A stretch of DNA of 64,000 nt from Pantoea sp. CCBC3-3-1 (GCF_007981265.1 NZ_CP034363.1:2294001-2358000); one strand, 5' to 3'. Positions 1 through 8,505 are shown, counted from the first letter of the stretch. Notes: generated by a model from the sequence alone, not told the origin. Numbers and translations: made by a program.

Positions 1-78
1 GGCATCCGGATGGCGCCAGGCAGACATATTTCCTGACGCGCCCTGAATAATTGCCCCCAAATGCAACTGTCTGTTCAT
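1..78 (-). CDS. FMN-dependent monooxygenase, NtaA/SnaA/SoxA type (N-terminus only)
   Basis: Only the first 26 codons are inside the window; the gene runs off the left edge. The start ATG at 78-76 follows a strong GGAGG at 85-89 and overlaps the stop of the upstream acetyltransferase (ATGA), so the two are translationally coupled. The peptide begins MNRQLHLGAIIQGASG and continues with an AWRHPDA motif, the usual N-terminus of the NtaA/SnaA/DszA branch of luciferase-like monooxygenases. These use reduced FMN and oxygen on sulfur- or nitrogen-containing substrates. The substrate cannot be told from this fragment, but the neighbours suggest an S-modified cysteine. Confidence 0.8.
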   Translation of the reverse strand, partial: MNRQLHLGAIIQGASGNMSAWRHPDA

Positions 79-641
79 GCTAATCCTCCGGAGCGGGCCC
101 GTTTGACGCAGAGGTCTGGGGAGGGCTGTGAAGGCGTAAAGGAATTTACCGCCAGCTTGAGATCTTTTTTCATATAAACGAGTTCCACGCCCAGCGGATT
201 CACCCGATAGTGAAACGGCTGGTAGCCGCGCTGTTCATACAGCGAAGTCAGCCACGGATGGCGAATTGCCGTCGCCAGATAAACAGCTGGGGACTTCAGC
301 GTGTCACGCAGAAAATCCTCTTCGGCATAGCGGATAATCTGGCTGCCATAACCCTGAGTTTTTGCCGTTTCATCGACCGCGAACCAATGAATAAAGGGCC
401 AGCGGGCGGGATCGTTTTCCGCTGCCAGCCAGGGCATGCGCACCGTTATTGTCGCTGTCAGCCCGCGTTCAGTTTCCAGCACGAAAGTGGATTCACGGCG
501 GATGACCGCAAGCACGTCCTCCACGCTGGCCCGGGTAATAGTGAAGTGAATATTATGTTTGAGCAGGCTGGCGTAGGCCCGCTGCAACAGGGCATGCAGC
601 TGAGGCGCCTCATCCTCGCGGGCAAGTCGAATTCGGTTCAT
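75..641 (-). CDS. GNAT family N-acetyltransferase
   Basis: This 188-residue protein has the GNAT fold. The acetyl-CoA pyrophosphate loop is visible as QGYGS (residues 96-100), followed by a helix, and the C-terminal half carries the usual ITRASV/IRHPWL-type strands. Start and stop both overlap neighbouring genes by ATGA (639-641 with the upstream LLM gene, 75-78 with the downstream one), so three genes form one tightly coupled operon. In organosulfur operons of this layout the acetyltransferase modifies the alpha-amino group of an S-substituted cysteine before oxidation. That role is inferred from context. The last 25 residues lie outside the conserved domain. Confidence 0.85.
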   Translation of the reverse strand: MNRIRLAREDEAPQLHALLQRAYASLLKHNIHFTITRASVEDVLAVIRRESTFVLETERGLTATITVRMPWLAAENDPARWPFIHWFAVDETAKTQGYGSQIIRYAEEDFLRDTLKSPAVYLATAIRHPWLTSLYEQRGYQPFHYRVNPLGVELVYMKKDLKLAVNSFTPSQPSPDLCVKRARSGGLA

Positions 642-1639
642 AGCGTCGCTCCTGACAACACATCGTAGCCCGAGGCGAGCGCAGTCAGAGAAGCAAGGCG
701 GGCGGTAGCGTTGCTTATGGGGGTATCAATCACAAATTCATCAATGCCATAGCGGGCCTGCAAGGTCGCCAGCTGGCGATGAACCTGCGCGGTTGTGCCG
801 GTCAGCACCAGCGACGGACGCTCTTCAATATCATGGGGGCCGCCGCCCGATTGTCTGATCCAGGCTTCGGCCTGCTCAAGACTGCCGACGCTAACATGAT
901 GACCTTCCGCATCGGTGAGACGAAACTGCTGGCGTGGTCCTAACAGATCTTCCGCCTGTTCTTTGCTGTCAGCGACAACGACCGGAACCGCCAGCAGGGC
1001 TTTGCGTCCGTGGCTGAGCCGGTGATAGGTGCCGATCGCGCTTGAAATCTCCTCCTCGCTGCCGTTGAGCTGGGCCGCAAAAACAAACTGCCAGCCTGAC
1101 TCGGCGGCAAGACGGGCGGTGGCCACGCTGGCACCCAGCAGAAAACGTTCGGCAGGTTCGGGTGGCACAGGGGTGACGATCGGGCTGTCAGGCTCGTTCG
1201 CCGCCGCTGGCGACAGTAGCCAGTTAGTTAGCTGCTGTAATCGGGCAGGAAAATCGGCGCCAGGGATACCCTGCTGTAGCTCCCGGGTAGAAAGCGGCAA
1301 TCCTCCCGGCGCTTTTCCCACGCCAAGATCGACGCGGCCGGGAGCCAGTGAGGCAAGCTGGTTAAAATTCTCCGCCACTTTAAACGGACTGTAATGTTGC
1401 AGCATCACGCCGCCTGATCCAACGCGGATGCGACGGGTCTGCGCCAGTATCCAGGCAATGGTAATCTCGGGAGAGGAAATCGCTAACTGAGGATTATTAT
1501 GATGCTCGCTCAGCCAGAAACGATGAAATCCCCAGCGTTCTGCGCTTTGCGCCAGCGCCAGGGTTCTTTGCAGGGCGGCGGCAGCGCCTTCCTGGCCGTC
1601 GACCGGACTTTTTTCCAGCAGCGATAAGCGGTATCCCAT
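638..1639 (-). CDS. LLM class flavin-dependent oxidoreductase (MsnO8/YtmO-like)
   Basis: This is a luciferase-like TIM-barrel monooxygenase of 333 residues from the chosen start. It has the subfamily N-terminus [13 protein letters not shown] and the motifs [19 protein letters not shown] and GKAPGGLP. The ATG at 1639 is preferred over an upstream ATG at 1654 because AAGGAA lies five bases before it and because the homologue at 18491 starts with the same MGYRLSLLD. It is the first gene of a coupled operon with the acetyltransferase and the NtaA-type monooxygenase. It closely resembles the protein at 18491-19489, so the window holds two copies of this module. The exact substrate is unknown. Confidence 0.88.
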   Translation of the reverse strand: MGYRLSLLEKSPVDGQEGAAAALQRTLALAQSAERWGFHRFWLSEHHNNPQLAISSPEITIAWILAQTRRIRVGSGGVMLQHYSPFKVAENFNQLASLAPGRVDLGVGKAPGGLPLSTRELQQGIPGADFPARLQQLTNWLLSPAAANEPDSPIVTPVPPEPAERFLLGASVATARLAAESGWQFVFAAQLNGSEEEISSAIGTYHRLSHGRKALLAVPVVVADSKEQAEDLLGPRQQFRLTDAEGHHVSVGSLEQAEAWIRQSGGGPHDIEERPSLVLTGTTAQVHRQLATLQARYGIDEFVIDTPISNATARLASLTALASGYDVLSGATL

Positions 1640-1978
1640 CTGTGTTCCTTGCATTCAGGTTAATTGACCTGTGGCTGAGAGCATGCCCAGCGGACGGTGT
1701 GATTTATTCGCAGAAGATCAGAAGTGATAACAGTATCGGGGCAGGTCGCGGGTGGTGTAAAAGTACAATAATGAATGTGAAACGTCGCGTTTCGGCAAAG
1801 CGATATATATTGCTGGCACGCGCCGCTCTCGCTCTAAAAAGAATTCCACAAAACGGCGCGCCGTCTTACGTTTAAATTTTGGAAGATGTTTAGCAAATCA
1901 GTCGTTAAATTTTATAAAAATGCGGACATTCAGATATGATCCTGCCGGAAAAAGGGATTTATCTAACAGGAAGAGAGG
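1640..1978. other. Intergenic region between divergent genes
   Basis: There is no convincing gene here. It carries the promoters of the leftward LLM operon and of the rightward Rpn gene. A perfect 12-bp palindrome, ACGGCGCGCCGT, lies at 1853-1864 and could be an operator, though GC-rich palindromes of this length also arise by chance. The Rpn gene has the RBS AGGAAGAGAGG directly before its ATG. Confidence 0.5.
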
Positions 1979-2938
1979 ATGGCTAAGACAAACGGAAAAC
2001 GCCAAAAAGGATTTAGCGGTACGCCACACGATTCCGCGTTTAAATGGTTTTTGACTCAACCTGATATTGCTAAAGATTTTATGGCACTACATTTACCCGC
2101 AGAATTACAAAGCATTTGCGATCTTAATACGCTGAAGCTGGAGTCAGGAAGTTTTGTGGAGGAAAGCTTACGCCTCTGTTACAGCGATATACTTTATAGT
2201 GTAAAAACGACGGAGGGGAACGGCTATATTCACGTCCTTATCGAGCATCAGTCCACGCCCGATCGGCATATGGGCTTTCGACTTCTGCGTTATGCAGTCG
2301 CTGCTATGCAGCGCCATCTTGATGCCGGATACAGTCAGTTGCCTCTGGTGATCCCGATTTTATTTTACACCGGCAGGCAGAGTCCTTATCCGTACTCAAC
2401 AAACTGGCTGGCGGAGTTTGATAATCCTGCGCTGGCTGAGAAAATATATACCGCTTCGTTTGCGCTGGTCGATGTCACCGTAATACCTGACGACGACATT
2501 ATGTCACACCGCAGCATGGCGGCGTTGACGCTGTTGCAAAAACATATTTACCAGCGTGATCTGATCGATATGGTAAACCGATTAGCCGACGTGCTTCTCA
2601 ACGGATATCTGACGGGACAGCAGCTGGTTTCGCTGATAAACTACCTTATTCAGGCAGGTGAAGCTTCAAATGCAAAAATATTCATACGCGAGCTGGCACA
2701 GCGACTGCCACAACATAAGGATGAACTGATGACTATTGCACAGCAGCTTGAACAGGCGGGCATCGAAAAAGGGATCGAAAAAGGGATTCAGCTTGGCGAA
2801 CAACGCGGCATCGAAAAAGGACGCAAAGAAGAAGCGTTAAAAATCGCCCAGGCCATGCTGAAAAACGGTCTCGAACGCGCCACTATTTTAAAATTAACCG
2901 ATCTTACCGAAGGCGATCTCGCTCAGATCCACCACTGA
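1979..2938 (+). CDS. Rpn family recombination-promoting nuclease / putative transposase (copy 1)
   Basis: This 319-residue protein has the YhgA/Rpn layout. It starts TPHDSAFKWFLTQPDIAKDFM, followed by a PD-(D/E)XK-type nuclease core with LKLESGSFVEE (around residues 52-62), DILYSV and YIHVLIEHQS, then RLLRYAVAAMQRHL. The C-terminal 70 residues hold a charged tail with short GIEKG repeats. Rpn proteins in E. coli promote RecA-independent recombination and are DNA endonucleases. The gene is single, has its own terminator, and has a paralogue in this window at 45900-46874. Base composition is AT-richer than the flanking metabolic genes, consistent with a mobile, fast-evolving gene. Confidence 0.9.
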   Translation: MAKTNGKRQKGFSGTPHDSAFKWFLTQPDIAKDFMALHLPAELQSICDLNTLKLESGSFVEESLRLCYSDILYSVKTTEGNGYIHVLIEHQSTPDRHMGFRLLRYAVAAMQRHLDAGYSQLPLVIPILFYTGRQSPYPYSTNWLAEFDNPALAEKIYTASFALVDVTVIPDDDIMSHRSMAALTLLQKHIYQRDLIDMVNRLADVLLNGYLTGQQLVSLINYLIQAGEASNAKIFIRELAQRLPQHKDELMTIAQQLEQAGIEKGIEKGIQLGEQRGIEKGRKEEALKIAQAMLKNGLERATILKLTDLTEGDLAQIHH

Positions 2939-2945
2939 TGCCATT

Positions 2946-2980
2946 AAGACCGGTCATTCGCCGGTCTTCTGTTTGATTAT
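2946..2980 (+). terminator. Rho-independent terminator after Rpn copy 1
   Basis: An 8-bp stem, AAGACCGG (2946-2953) and CCGGTCTT (2961-2968), with a 7-base loop is followed by a T-rich stretch. It starts eight bases after the stop codon. Confidence 0.8.
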
Positions 2981-3222
2981 TATTCACGCCCGCTTATATC
3001 CCACAAAAACCTCTGCCACGCCTGTTGCCAAAGCGTAATCCACCTGTCATTCTGAATCTTTATTCCATTTGGTTATATAACATACTATTACAATCTTTTT
3101 CAGCAGGTCCGCGCCTGCCTACTATCGCGGAGGCTATAAGTATTTCCAATAACGTACTAAAAATAGTCAGTGCATTTAACCAGCGGCTTCGCTAAATATT
3201 CGACGAATAAAACAGGCAACAA

Positions 3223-4245
3223 ATGATAGTTTTGCGCAACGTTTCCAGAACCTTTCATGGCAGCGCTGGCCCCATCAAGGCGGTCGATGATGTCAGTTTG
3301 AAGGTCGACCAGGGTCAGATCTACGGCATTATCGGCTACAGCGGCGCGGGGAAAAGCACCCTGATCCGTCTGCTCAACGGGCTGGAAAAGCCGACCAGCG
3401 GCAGCGTCACCATCGCGGGCAAAGATATTGCTCAGGCAAAAGGCGAGGCGCTGCGTACGGCGCGGCTGAAAATCAGTATGGTTTTCCAGCACTTTAACCT
3501 GCTGTGGTCACGCACGGTCAGCGAAAATATTGCATTTTCACTGCAAATTGCGGGCGCGCCAAAAGCGGCAATCAAAGCCAGAGTCAAAGAACTTATCGAG
3601 CTGGTCGGTCTGAACGGGAAAGAGGATACCTATCCGGCAAACCTCAGCGGCGGCCAGAAGCAGCGTGTCGGCATCGCCCGCGCGCTGGCAAATAACCCGG
3701 AAGTGCTGCTGTGCGACGAGGCAACCTCCGCGCTCGATCCGCAAACCACGGATGCGATTTTGGATCTGCTGCTGGACATCAACCGTAAACTGCAACTGAC
3801 CATTGTGCTCATCACTCATGAAATGCATGTGGTGCGCAAAATCTGTCACCGCGTAGCGGTAATGGAAGCGGGGAGGATTGTGGAAGAAGGCGAAGTGCTT
3901 TCAGTCTTTACCCATCCGCAAATGCCGATCACCCGTCAGTTTGTGAAGCAGACGACAGAATACAGCAGCGCCGATACGCCGTTCAATCCGGCGCTGGTTG
4001 ACTACTCCGCGGGCAACGTGCTGAAGCTGACCTTTGTTGGTCAGAATACCCGCCAGCCGATTGTCGGCGAACTGACGCTGAAATATGCGCTACCGTTTAA
4101 CATCCTGCACGGAAAGATGACGCAAACCGCTAACGGAAATTTAGGTGAGCTTTGGCTTCAGGTTGCCGCCAGCAACAGCCAGCTGGAAAGCATCCTCGCA
4201 GATTTACATGCTCACGCGATTACTACCGAGGTGGTTACAAAATGA
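3223..4245 (+). CDS. metN: Methionine-type ABC transporter, ATP-binding protein
   Basis: This is a 340-residue ABC ATPase. It has Walker A GYSGAGKST (38-46), signature LSGGQKQR (from about 141), Walker B LLCDEATSALD (from about 162) and a switch histidine in LITHEMH. About 100 further residues carry the small C-terminal domain (NIL/ACT-like) typical of MetN, which in E. coli binds methionine and inhibits transport. It is the first gene of a three-gene operon with permease and binding protein. No clear MetJ boxes were seen upstream. The set may be a second, MetNIQ-like importer rather than the core one, so the symbol rests on family and gene order. Confidence 0.88.
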   Translation: MIVLRNVSRTFHGSAGPIKAVDDVSLKVDQGQIYGIIGYSGAGKSTLIRLLNGLEKPTSGSVTIAGKDIAQAKGEALRTARLKISMVFQHFNLLWSRTVSENIAFSLQIAGAPKAAIKARVKELIELVGLNGKEDTYPANLSGGQKQRVGIARALANNPEVLLCDEATSALDPQTTDAILDLLLDINRKLQLTIVLITHEMHVVRKICHRVAVMEAGRIVEEGEVLSVFTHPQMPITRQFVKQTTEYSSADTPFNPALVDYSAGNVLKLTFVGQNTRQPIVGELTLKYALPFNILHGKMTQTANGNLGELWLQVAASNSQLESILADLHAHAITTEVVTK

Positions 4246-4910
4246 TTGAGTCACTCTTTCCTCATTTGAAGCTGGACCAGCTGTGGGCCGCCACCTGTGA
4301 AACGCTGTATATGACCGCGCTCTCCGGCGTGGCGACGTTTGTTCTGGGTATTCTGCTGGGCCTTGCGCTATTTTTAACCGCGCGTGGCGGATTGTTTCAG
4401 AATCGCGCCGTTTACTCGGTGATTTCAGTGCTGGTTAACGTCTTCCGTTCGATTCCTTTTATCATTCTGATTGTATTGCTAATCCCGTTCACCAAAACGC
4501 TGATCGGTACCATTTTGGGGGCCGATGCCGCTTTACCTGCGCTGATTGTCGGGGCGGCACCGTTCTACGCGCGTCTGGTAGAAATCGGCCTGCGTGAAGT
4601 GGATAAAGGGGTTATTGAGGCGTCTCGCTCAATGGGAGCGCGGATGAGCACGCTGATTTTTCGCGTGCTGCTGCCGGAATCTTCTCCGGCATTGGTTTCC
4701 GGTATTACCGTCACGCTGATTGCTTTGGTGAGCTATAGCGCCATGGCGGGTGTGATTGGTGCAGGGGGTCTTGGCAACCTGGCTTATCTGGAAGGCTTCC
4801 AGCGTAACCACAGTGATGTAACGCTGGTGGCAACGGTAATGATTTTAGTGATCGTATTTATTATCCAGTTCCTGGGTGATGTTCTGACAACACGGCTCGA
4901 TAAACGCTAA
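4242..4910 (+). CDS. metI: Methionine-type ABC transporter, permease
   Basis: This is a 222-residue inner-membrane permease with five or more hydrophobic segments and the ABC-permease EAA loop (EASRSMGARMSTLIFRVLLPES). The start is the ATG at 4242, which overlaps the metN stop as ATGA. A longer reading from 4152 would only run back into metN. MetI dimerises and is driven by two MetN subunits. The sequence SYSAMAGVIGAGGLGNLAYLEGF near the C-terminus is characteristic of MetI. Confidence 0.9.
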   Translation: MIESLFPHLKLDQLWAATCETLYMTALSGVATFVLGILLGLALFLTARGGLFQNRAVYSVISVLVNVFRSIPFIILIVLLIPFTKTLIGTILGADAALPALIVGAAPFYARLVEIGLREVDKGVIEASRSMGARMSTLIFRVLLPESSPALVSGITVTLIALVSYSAMAGVIGAGGLGNLAYLEGFQRNHSDVTLVATVMILVIVFIIQFLGDVLTTRLDKR

Positions 4911-4924
4911 CTTTGGGGTATGAA

Positions 4925-5737
4925 ATGAAAAAAACACTGACGCTGCTGGCTGCAGCAACGCTGGGTGCGCTGAGTCTGAGCGCGTGGGCAGATACGCTGA
5001 CTGTCGGCGCTTCTAACGTACCGCATGCTGAAATTCTCGAGCAGGCTAAACCTGTTCTGGCGAAGCAGGGTATCGATCTGGAAATCAAACCGTTCCAGGA
5101 CTATATTCTGCCGAACACCGCGCTGGCCAGCCGTGATATCGACGCCAACTATTTCCAGCACGTACCTTATCTGAACAGCGTGCTGAAAGATCACGCTGAT
5201 GATAAAAGCTATGACTTTGTCAGCGCGGGCGCGATCCATATTGAGCCAATCGGCATCTATTCCAAAAAGTACAAGTCGCTGAAAGATCTGCCGCAAAACG
5301 GCAAAGTGATCATGCGTGATGCGGTGGCGGAAGAAGGGCGTATTCTGACCATTTTTGAGAAAGAAGGCGTGATTAAACTGAAGCCAGGCGTCAGTAAAGT
5401 GGATGCGCGCATCAGCGACATCGTGGAAAACCCGAAACACCTGAAGTTCCTGGCAAACGTTGAAGGTGCGCTGCTGCCGCAGATGTATAACAACGATGAA
5501 GGCGACGCGGTGGTGATTAACGCTAACTACGCTATCGATGCAGGCCTGGATCCGGTTAAAGATCCTATCGCGGTAGAAAGCGGCGAAAATAACCCGTATG
5601 CCAATATTATTACCGTGCATCGTGGCGACGAGAACAAGCCGGATATTAAAGCGCTGGTAACCGTGCTGCATTCCAAACAGATTCAGGACTGGATCCGCAC
5701 CAAATATAAAGGCGCTGTTATTCCGGTTAATAACTGA
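4925..5737 (+). CDS. metQ: MetQ/NlpA-family substrate-binding protein
   Basis: This 270-residue periplasmic binding protein begins MKKTLTLLAAATLGALSLSA and appears to be cleaved after AWA. The ATG at 4925 is preferred over an in-frame TTG at 4913, which lies within the RBS region (GGGG at 4915-4918). Core motifs of the NlpA family are present: DYILPNTALASRDIDANYFQH, VENPKHLKFL, and NANYAIDAGL. The usual MetQ lipobox cysteine is missing, and I see no cysteine anywhere in the protein. It should therefore be a free periplasmic protein. It is the last gene of the metNIQ-type operon and is followed by a strong terminator. Confidence 0.88.
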   Translation: MKKTLTLLAAATLGALSLSAWADTLTVGASNVPHAEILEQAKPVLAKQGIDLEIKPFQDYILPNTALASRDIDANYFQHVPYLNSVLKDHADDKSYDFVSAGAIHIEPIGIYSKKYKSLKDLPQNGKVIMRDAVAEEGRILTIFEKEGVIKLKPGVSKVDARISDIVENPKHLKFLANVEGALLPQMYNNDEGDAVVINANYAIDAGLDPVKDPIAVESGENNPYANIITVHRGDENKPDIKALVTVLHSKQIQDWIRTKYKGAVIPVNN

Positions 5738-5757
5738 TTTAATCTTCTGCGTTAATT

Positions 5758-5784
5758 AAAGGCCGGGAAACCGGCCTTTTTTAT
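5758..5784 (+). terminator. Rho-independent terminator of the metNIQ-type operon
   Basis: The stem AAAGGCCGG and CCGGCCTTT closes a GAAA tetraloop and is followed by a run of T. It starts 20 bases after the metQ stop codon. Confidence 0.9.
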
Positions 5785-6019
5785 GTCAAAAATAGTGTCT
5801 GTGTTGCACAGATGAAGTATTGATTATGCTATACGGGAAGTTATGACCTGCTCCCCATTGATTAGTGAATCTTGATGTTAGCAACGCCCGTTTCTGGCTG
5901 TGAGTTCAATGGGTCAATGCAACGCTATCCAGGCCATTGGTACTACCGCCTCGCAGGAGAGCATAATTGGACACAGTGTGCGAAGAAGGCACCATCCCCT
6001 CTGGCTAGTAAATATCCTC

Positions 6020-6400
6020 TTACAGCCCTCCATCCTTTCTCGATGTGTCATACGCACGCTGCGCTCTTTCCATCGCGGAGCCGTTGGCGAGCGACCAGTT
6101 ATACAGGGCAGAAAAGGGTTCGCGTAGCGAGGAGCCAAGATCGGTAATGGTGTACTCGACGCCGACCGGCTGCGTCGGCAGGACTTTGCGACTGACAAGG
6201 CCGTTGCGCTCCAGACGCTTCAGTGCCTCAGACAAAGCCTTGTGGGTGATGCCATCAAGGCGGCGCTTGAGGTCGTTAAACCGCACCGGCTGCATGCAAA
6301 GGACGTTCAGGATCAACACTGTCCACTTGTTGGCAATATGTTCGAGGATGGGCCGCGTCACGGTGACATTAAGCGGCAGTTCGAGCACTTCTTTGGACAT
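6020..6400 (-). CDS. HxlR-family winged-helix transcriptional regulator
   Basis: This is a 126-residue regulator with the HxlR signature: ILEHIANKWTVLILNVL at the N-terminus, FNDLKRRLDGITHKALSEALKRLERNGLV as the recognition helix-turn-helix, and VEYTITDLGSSL as the wing. The start is placed at 6400 (MSKEVLELP), since the 77 upstream residues of the open frame do not look like protein. HxlR proteins often respond to electrophiles or oxidants and regulate divergently transcribed reductases or dehydrogenases. Here the divergent neighbour is a broken dehydrogenase (6496), and the old yellow enzyme at 6975-8090 is the likely remaining partner. Confidence 0.88.
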   Translation of the reverse strand: MSKEVLELPLNVTVTRPILEHIANKWTVLILNVLCMQPVRFNDLKRRLDGITHKALSEALKRLERNGLVSRKVLPTQPVGVEYTITDLGSSLREPFSALYNWSLANGSAMERAQRAYDTSRKDGGL

Positions 6401-6495
6401 GGGTATACGCCTTAATATCTGAGCACTCTCAGGTACCTTTTTGTAATTAGATATCGGAATGATAGCATACATCGTCACCAGCGACAGAAGGACGT

Positions 6496-6705
6496 ATGAG
6501 CAGGCTTTCAGAAAGCATTGCTGTCGTGATCGGTGGCCGTGGCGGCATTGATTGTGCCATGGCAACGCATCTGGTCGGAGGGCTTGTCGGCTCTTCGCGT
6601 CAACAACGGCATGCTGCCTCGTGCTCATCACCCCTTAGGTACGGGCATTCAGACAACCGACATTCCCTTTTACTCACAGGCTTGATGCCGTACGGTGCGC
6701 TTTAG
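6496..6705 (+). pseudogene. Remnant of a short-chain dehydrogenase/reductase
   Basis: The first 25-30 codons read MSRLSESIAVVIGGRGGID, a recognisable short-chain dehydrogenase N-terminus. Its nucleotide-binding motif is TGxxxGIG in intact relatives and is damaged here to GGRGGID. After about 6580 the similarity stops. Another frame reads LSALRVNN, resembling a distant part of the same family, before a stop. The gene has its own RBS (AAGGA) and lies divergent to the HxlR regulator, a common pairing. I conclude that most of the gene has been deleted. A functional small peptide is unlikely. Confidence 0.55.
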
Positions 6706-6974
6706 GTAAGTCGCATTGGTCATGATGCTCTTTGGCTCAGCATTCGCTGTGGCCCACTATTATGCGGACGAATGGGCAGGGCAGCTATCGCTGTGAAACA
6801 CAAAGCGGCGGTCGCTTTGATTGAAGTCCGCGAGTAAGGTTAGCCCAAACTCGCGAACTATTTGGTCAATCCCCGGCGCAAAGATCATCCCGATCTCCGA
6901 TATGGCAGGCCGGGGCCTCTTTGTTCCGTATCTCGTTACGCCGGGTTCGAGGTGGTGAACGGCGCGTCCTGTTT
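6706..6974. other. Non-coding remnant DNA
   Basis: No supported gene is visible between the dehydrogenase remnant and the old yellow enzyme stop codon. The open frame on the plus strand here (6862-7518) is mostly antisense to the enzyme gene and shows no protein-family signal. The stretch looks like debris of the same deletion events that removed the dehydrogenase. Confidence 0.4.
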
Positions 6975-8090
6975 CTACACCAGTTTGGCGAGCGAGGCTG
7001 CGTCAAAGTCCTTCAGGGCGCTGCTATTGCCGGTTCGTACTTTCTCAGACCATGCCGGATCGGCGATGAGGGCGCGACCGACGGCGATAAGGTCGAACTC
7101 ATCGCGCTCCATCCGCTCTACAAGTTTGTCGAGTTTGGCCGCAGACGAGCCCTCACCGCCGAACGCGCCCATAAAGTCTCCCGTTAGGCCGACCGAGCCG
7201 ACGCTGATCGTGGCCGCGCCGGTCAGCTTCTTGGCCCAGCCTGCGAAATTCAGGCCGTGTTCGCCATCGATGTCCGGGAACTCGGGCTCCCAGAATCGGC
7301 GCTGCGAGCAGTGCAGCACGTCAACGCCGGCCTCTACTAAAGGAGTCAGCCAGTCGGCCATGAGATCGGGCGTCTCCGCGAGCCGCGCGGTGAAGTCCTG
7401 CACTTTCCACTGGCTGAGGCGCAGGATGATCGGAAAGTCGGGGCCGACGCTCGCCCGAACTGCCGCGACGACCTCTGCGGCAAAGCGCGAACGCTCGCCG
7501 ATCGTGGCACCACCGTAGCGGTCGTTCCGACGGTTGGTGGCGGCCCAGAAGAACTGGTCAAACAGGTAGCCGTGCGCCCCGTGTAGCTCAATGGTGTCGA
7601 AGCCAAGACGCTTTGCGTCACTGGCGGCGCGGGCAAAGGCGGCGATCGTATCGGCAATGTCGCCATCGCTCATGGCGACGCCGCGCTCAACGCCTGGTGC
7701 CTCCAATCCAGACGGGCTTTCGACGGGCGAACCCGGCACCCACTCCGTCAGGAAGCTCTTGAGCGCTCCGGTATGCCAAAGCTGCGGGCCCATTCTGGCT
7801 CCGCCATCATGAACCGCATCGATCACGCCCTTCCAACCGGCCAGTGCCGCGTCGCCGTGGAAGAATGGGACGCCCGGGTCGTTCCGTGACGCTGGGCGAT
7901 CAATCACTGTACCTTCGGAGAGGATAAGGCCGACTCCGCCCTCCGCTCGACGGCGATAGTACGACGCATGCGCCGCACCTGGGATCCCATCCACTGCGAA
8001 GCTGCGGGTCATGGGTGCCATGACGATGCGGTTTGGCAGCTCCATGGCGCCAATACGGAACGGGCGAAACAGGACATCGGTAGCAGTCAT
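6975..8090 (-). CDS. Old yellow enzyme family NADH:flavin oxidoreductase
   Basis: This 371-residue TIM-barrel flavoenzyme has the OYE hallmarks: LPNRIVMAPMTRS near the N-terminus, GPQLWHTGA, ELHGAHGYLFDQFFWAATNRRNDRYGG with the paired active-site histidine/asparagine region, and the FMN phosphate-binding LIAVGRALIADPAW near the C-terminus. OYE proteins reduce activated alkenes, nitro compounds and quinones using NAD(P)H. The start has a strong RBS, AAAGGAGG. Codon use is distinctly GC-rich compared with neighbouring genes, suggesting transfer. The start codon overlaps the stop of a short upstream reading frame that is a copy of its own beginning (see 8090-8173). Confidence 0.9.
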   Translation of the reverse strand: MTATDVLFRPFRIGAMELPNRIVMAPMTRSFAVDGIPGAAHASYYRRRAEGGVGLILSEGTVIDRPASRNDPGVPFFHGDAALAGWKGVIDAVHDGGARMGPQLWHTGALKSFLTEWVPGSPVESPSGLEAPGVERGVAMSDGDIADTIAAFARAASDAKRLGFDTIELHGAHGYLFDQFFWAATNRRNDRYGGATIGERSRFAAEVVAAVRASVGPDFPIILRLSQWKVQDFTARLAETPDLMADWLTPLVEAGVDVLHCSQRRFWEPEFPDIDGEHGLNFAGWAKKLTGAATISVGSVGLTGDFMGAFGGEGSSAAKLDKLVERMERDEFDLIAVGRALIADPAWSEKVRTGNSSALKDFDAASLAKLV

Positions 8091-8191
8091 CAGAGCCTCC
8101 TTTGGAAAGTGCGGTTCGGCAGTTCAGTGGCGCCAATAGGGAATGGGTGAGACAGGACATCGGTAACAGTCATCAAAGCCTCCTCTGAAAG
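8027..8191 (-). repeat. Imperfect tandem duplication of the OYE 5' end (83-bp period)
   Basis: Copy 1 (8027-8109) and copy 2 (8110-8191) align along their whole length with scattered base changes and one single-base length difference. Each contains an RBS (AAAGGAGG or AGAGGAGG), a start codon and the first 20 or so codons of the old yellow enzyme. The differences include several codon changes, so the copies are old or derive from two related genes. Confidence 0.85.
8090..8173 (-). pseudogene. 27-residue leader frame, duplicated N-terminus of the old yellow enzyme
   Basis: Starting at the ATG at 8173, after AGAGGAGG, the frame reads MTVTDVLSHPFPIGATELPN and ends seven residues later. This is a diverged copy of the old yellow enzyme N-terminus, MTATDVLFRPFRIGAMELPN. 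Its TGA shares a base with the ATG of the intact gene (TGATG), an arrangement that allows translational coupling. It could be the residue of recombination between two paralogues or a fortuitous leader. No function is claimed. Confidence 0.7.
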
Positions 8192-8505
8192 GATCTTACT
8201 GGAAAGACCCTGACGGTATCCGAAATATATTAAGGTGACAAGAACGCACTTAGAGTCGCCCAGGTATATGCAAGTAAACCGCATGCCTGAGGGCAATCAC
8301 AATACTTCTACCGTTATAGAGCGGCCTGTGCGGCATTCTGCGCCAGGCTGGATGGGACCTTCCGAATTCGCCGAAAAATCTGCCGGTTGCCAGAATATGC
8401 AGCCAGACTGAAGCCGGTTATTCTTGATTATGAATGGATCACATACGGGGAGCGGGTCCACAGGGTCACTAACCGATATAGTGGATGTATTTAATCTTGA
8501 GGGCA

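Noticed and set aside
1853..1864. 12-bp GC palindrome upstream of the first operon
   Set aside because: It is kept only as a note; short GC-rich palindromes are common and no second copy or spacing pattern supports an operator.
2940..3222. Search for MetJ boxes or an S-box riboswitch upstream of metN
   Set aside because: No AGACGTCT-like tandem octamers or riboswitch-like folding were recognised by eye.
4907..5671. Long open frame on the minus strand opposite metQ
   Set aside because: It is the antisense shadow of metQ, with no RBS or family signal.
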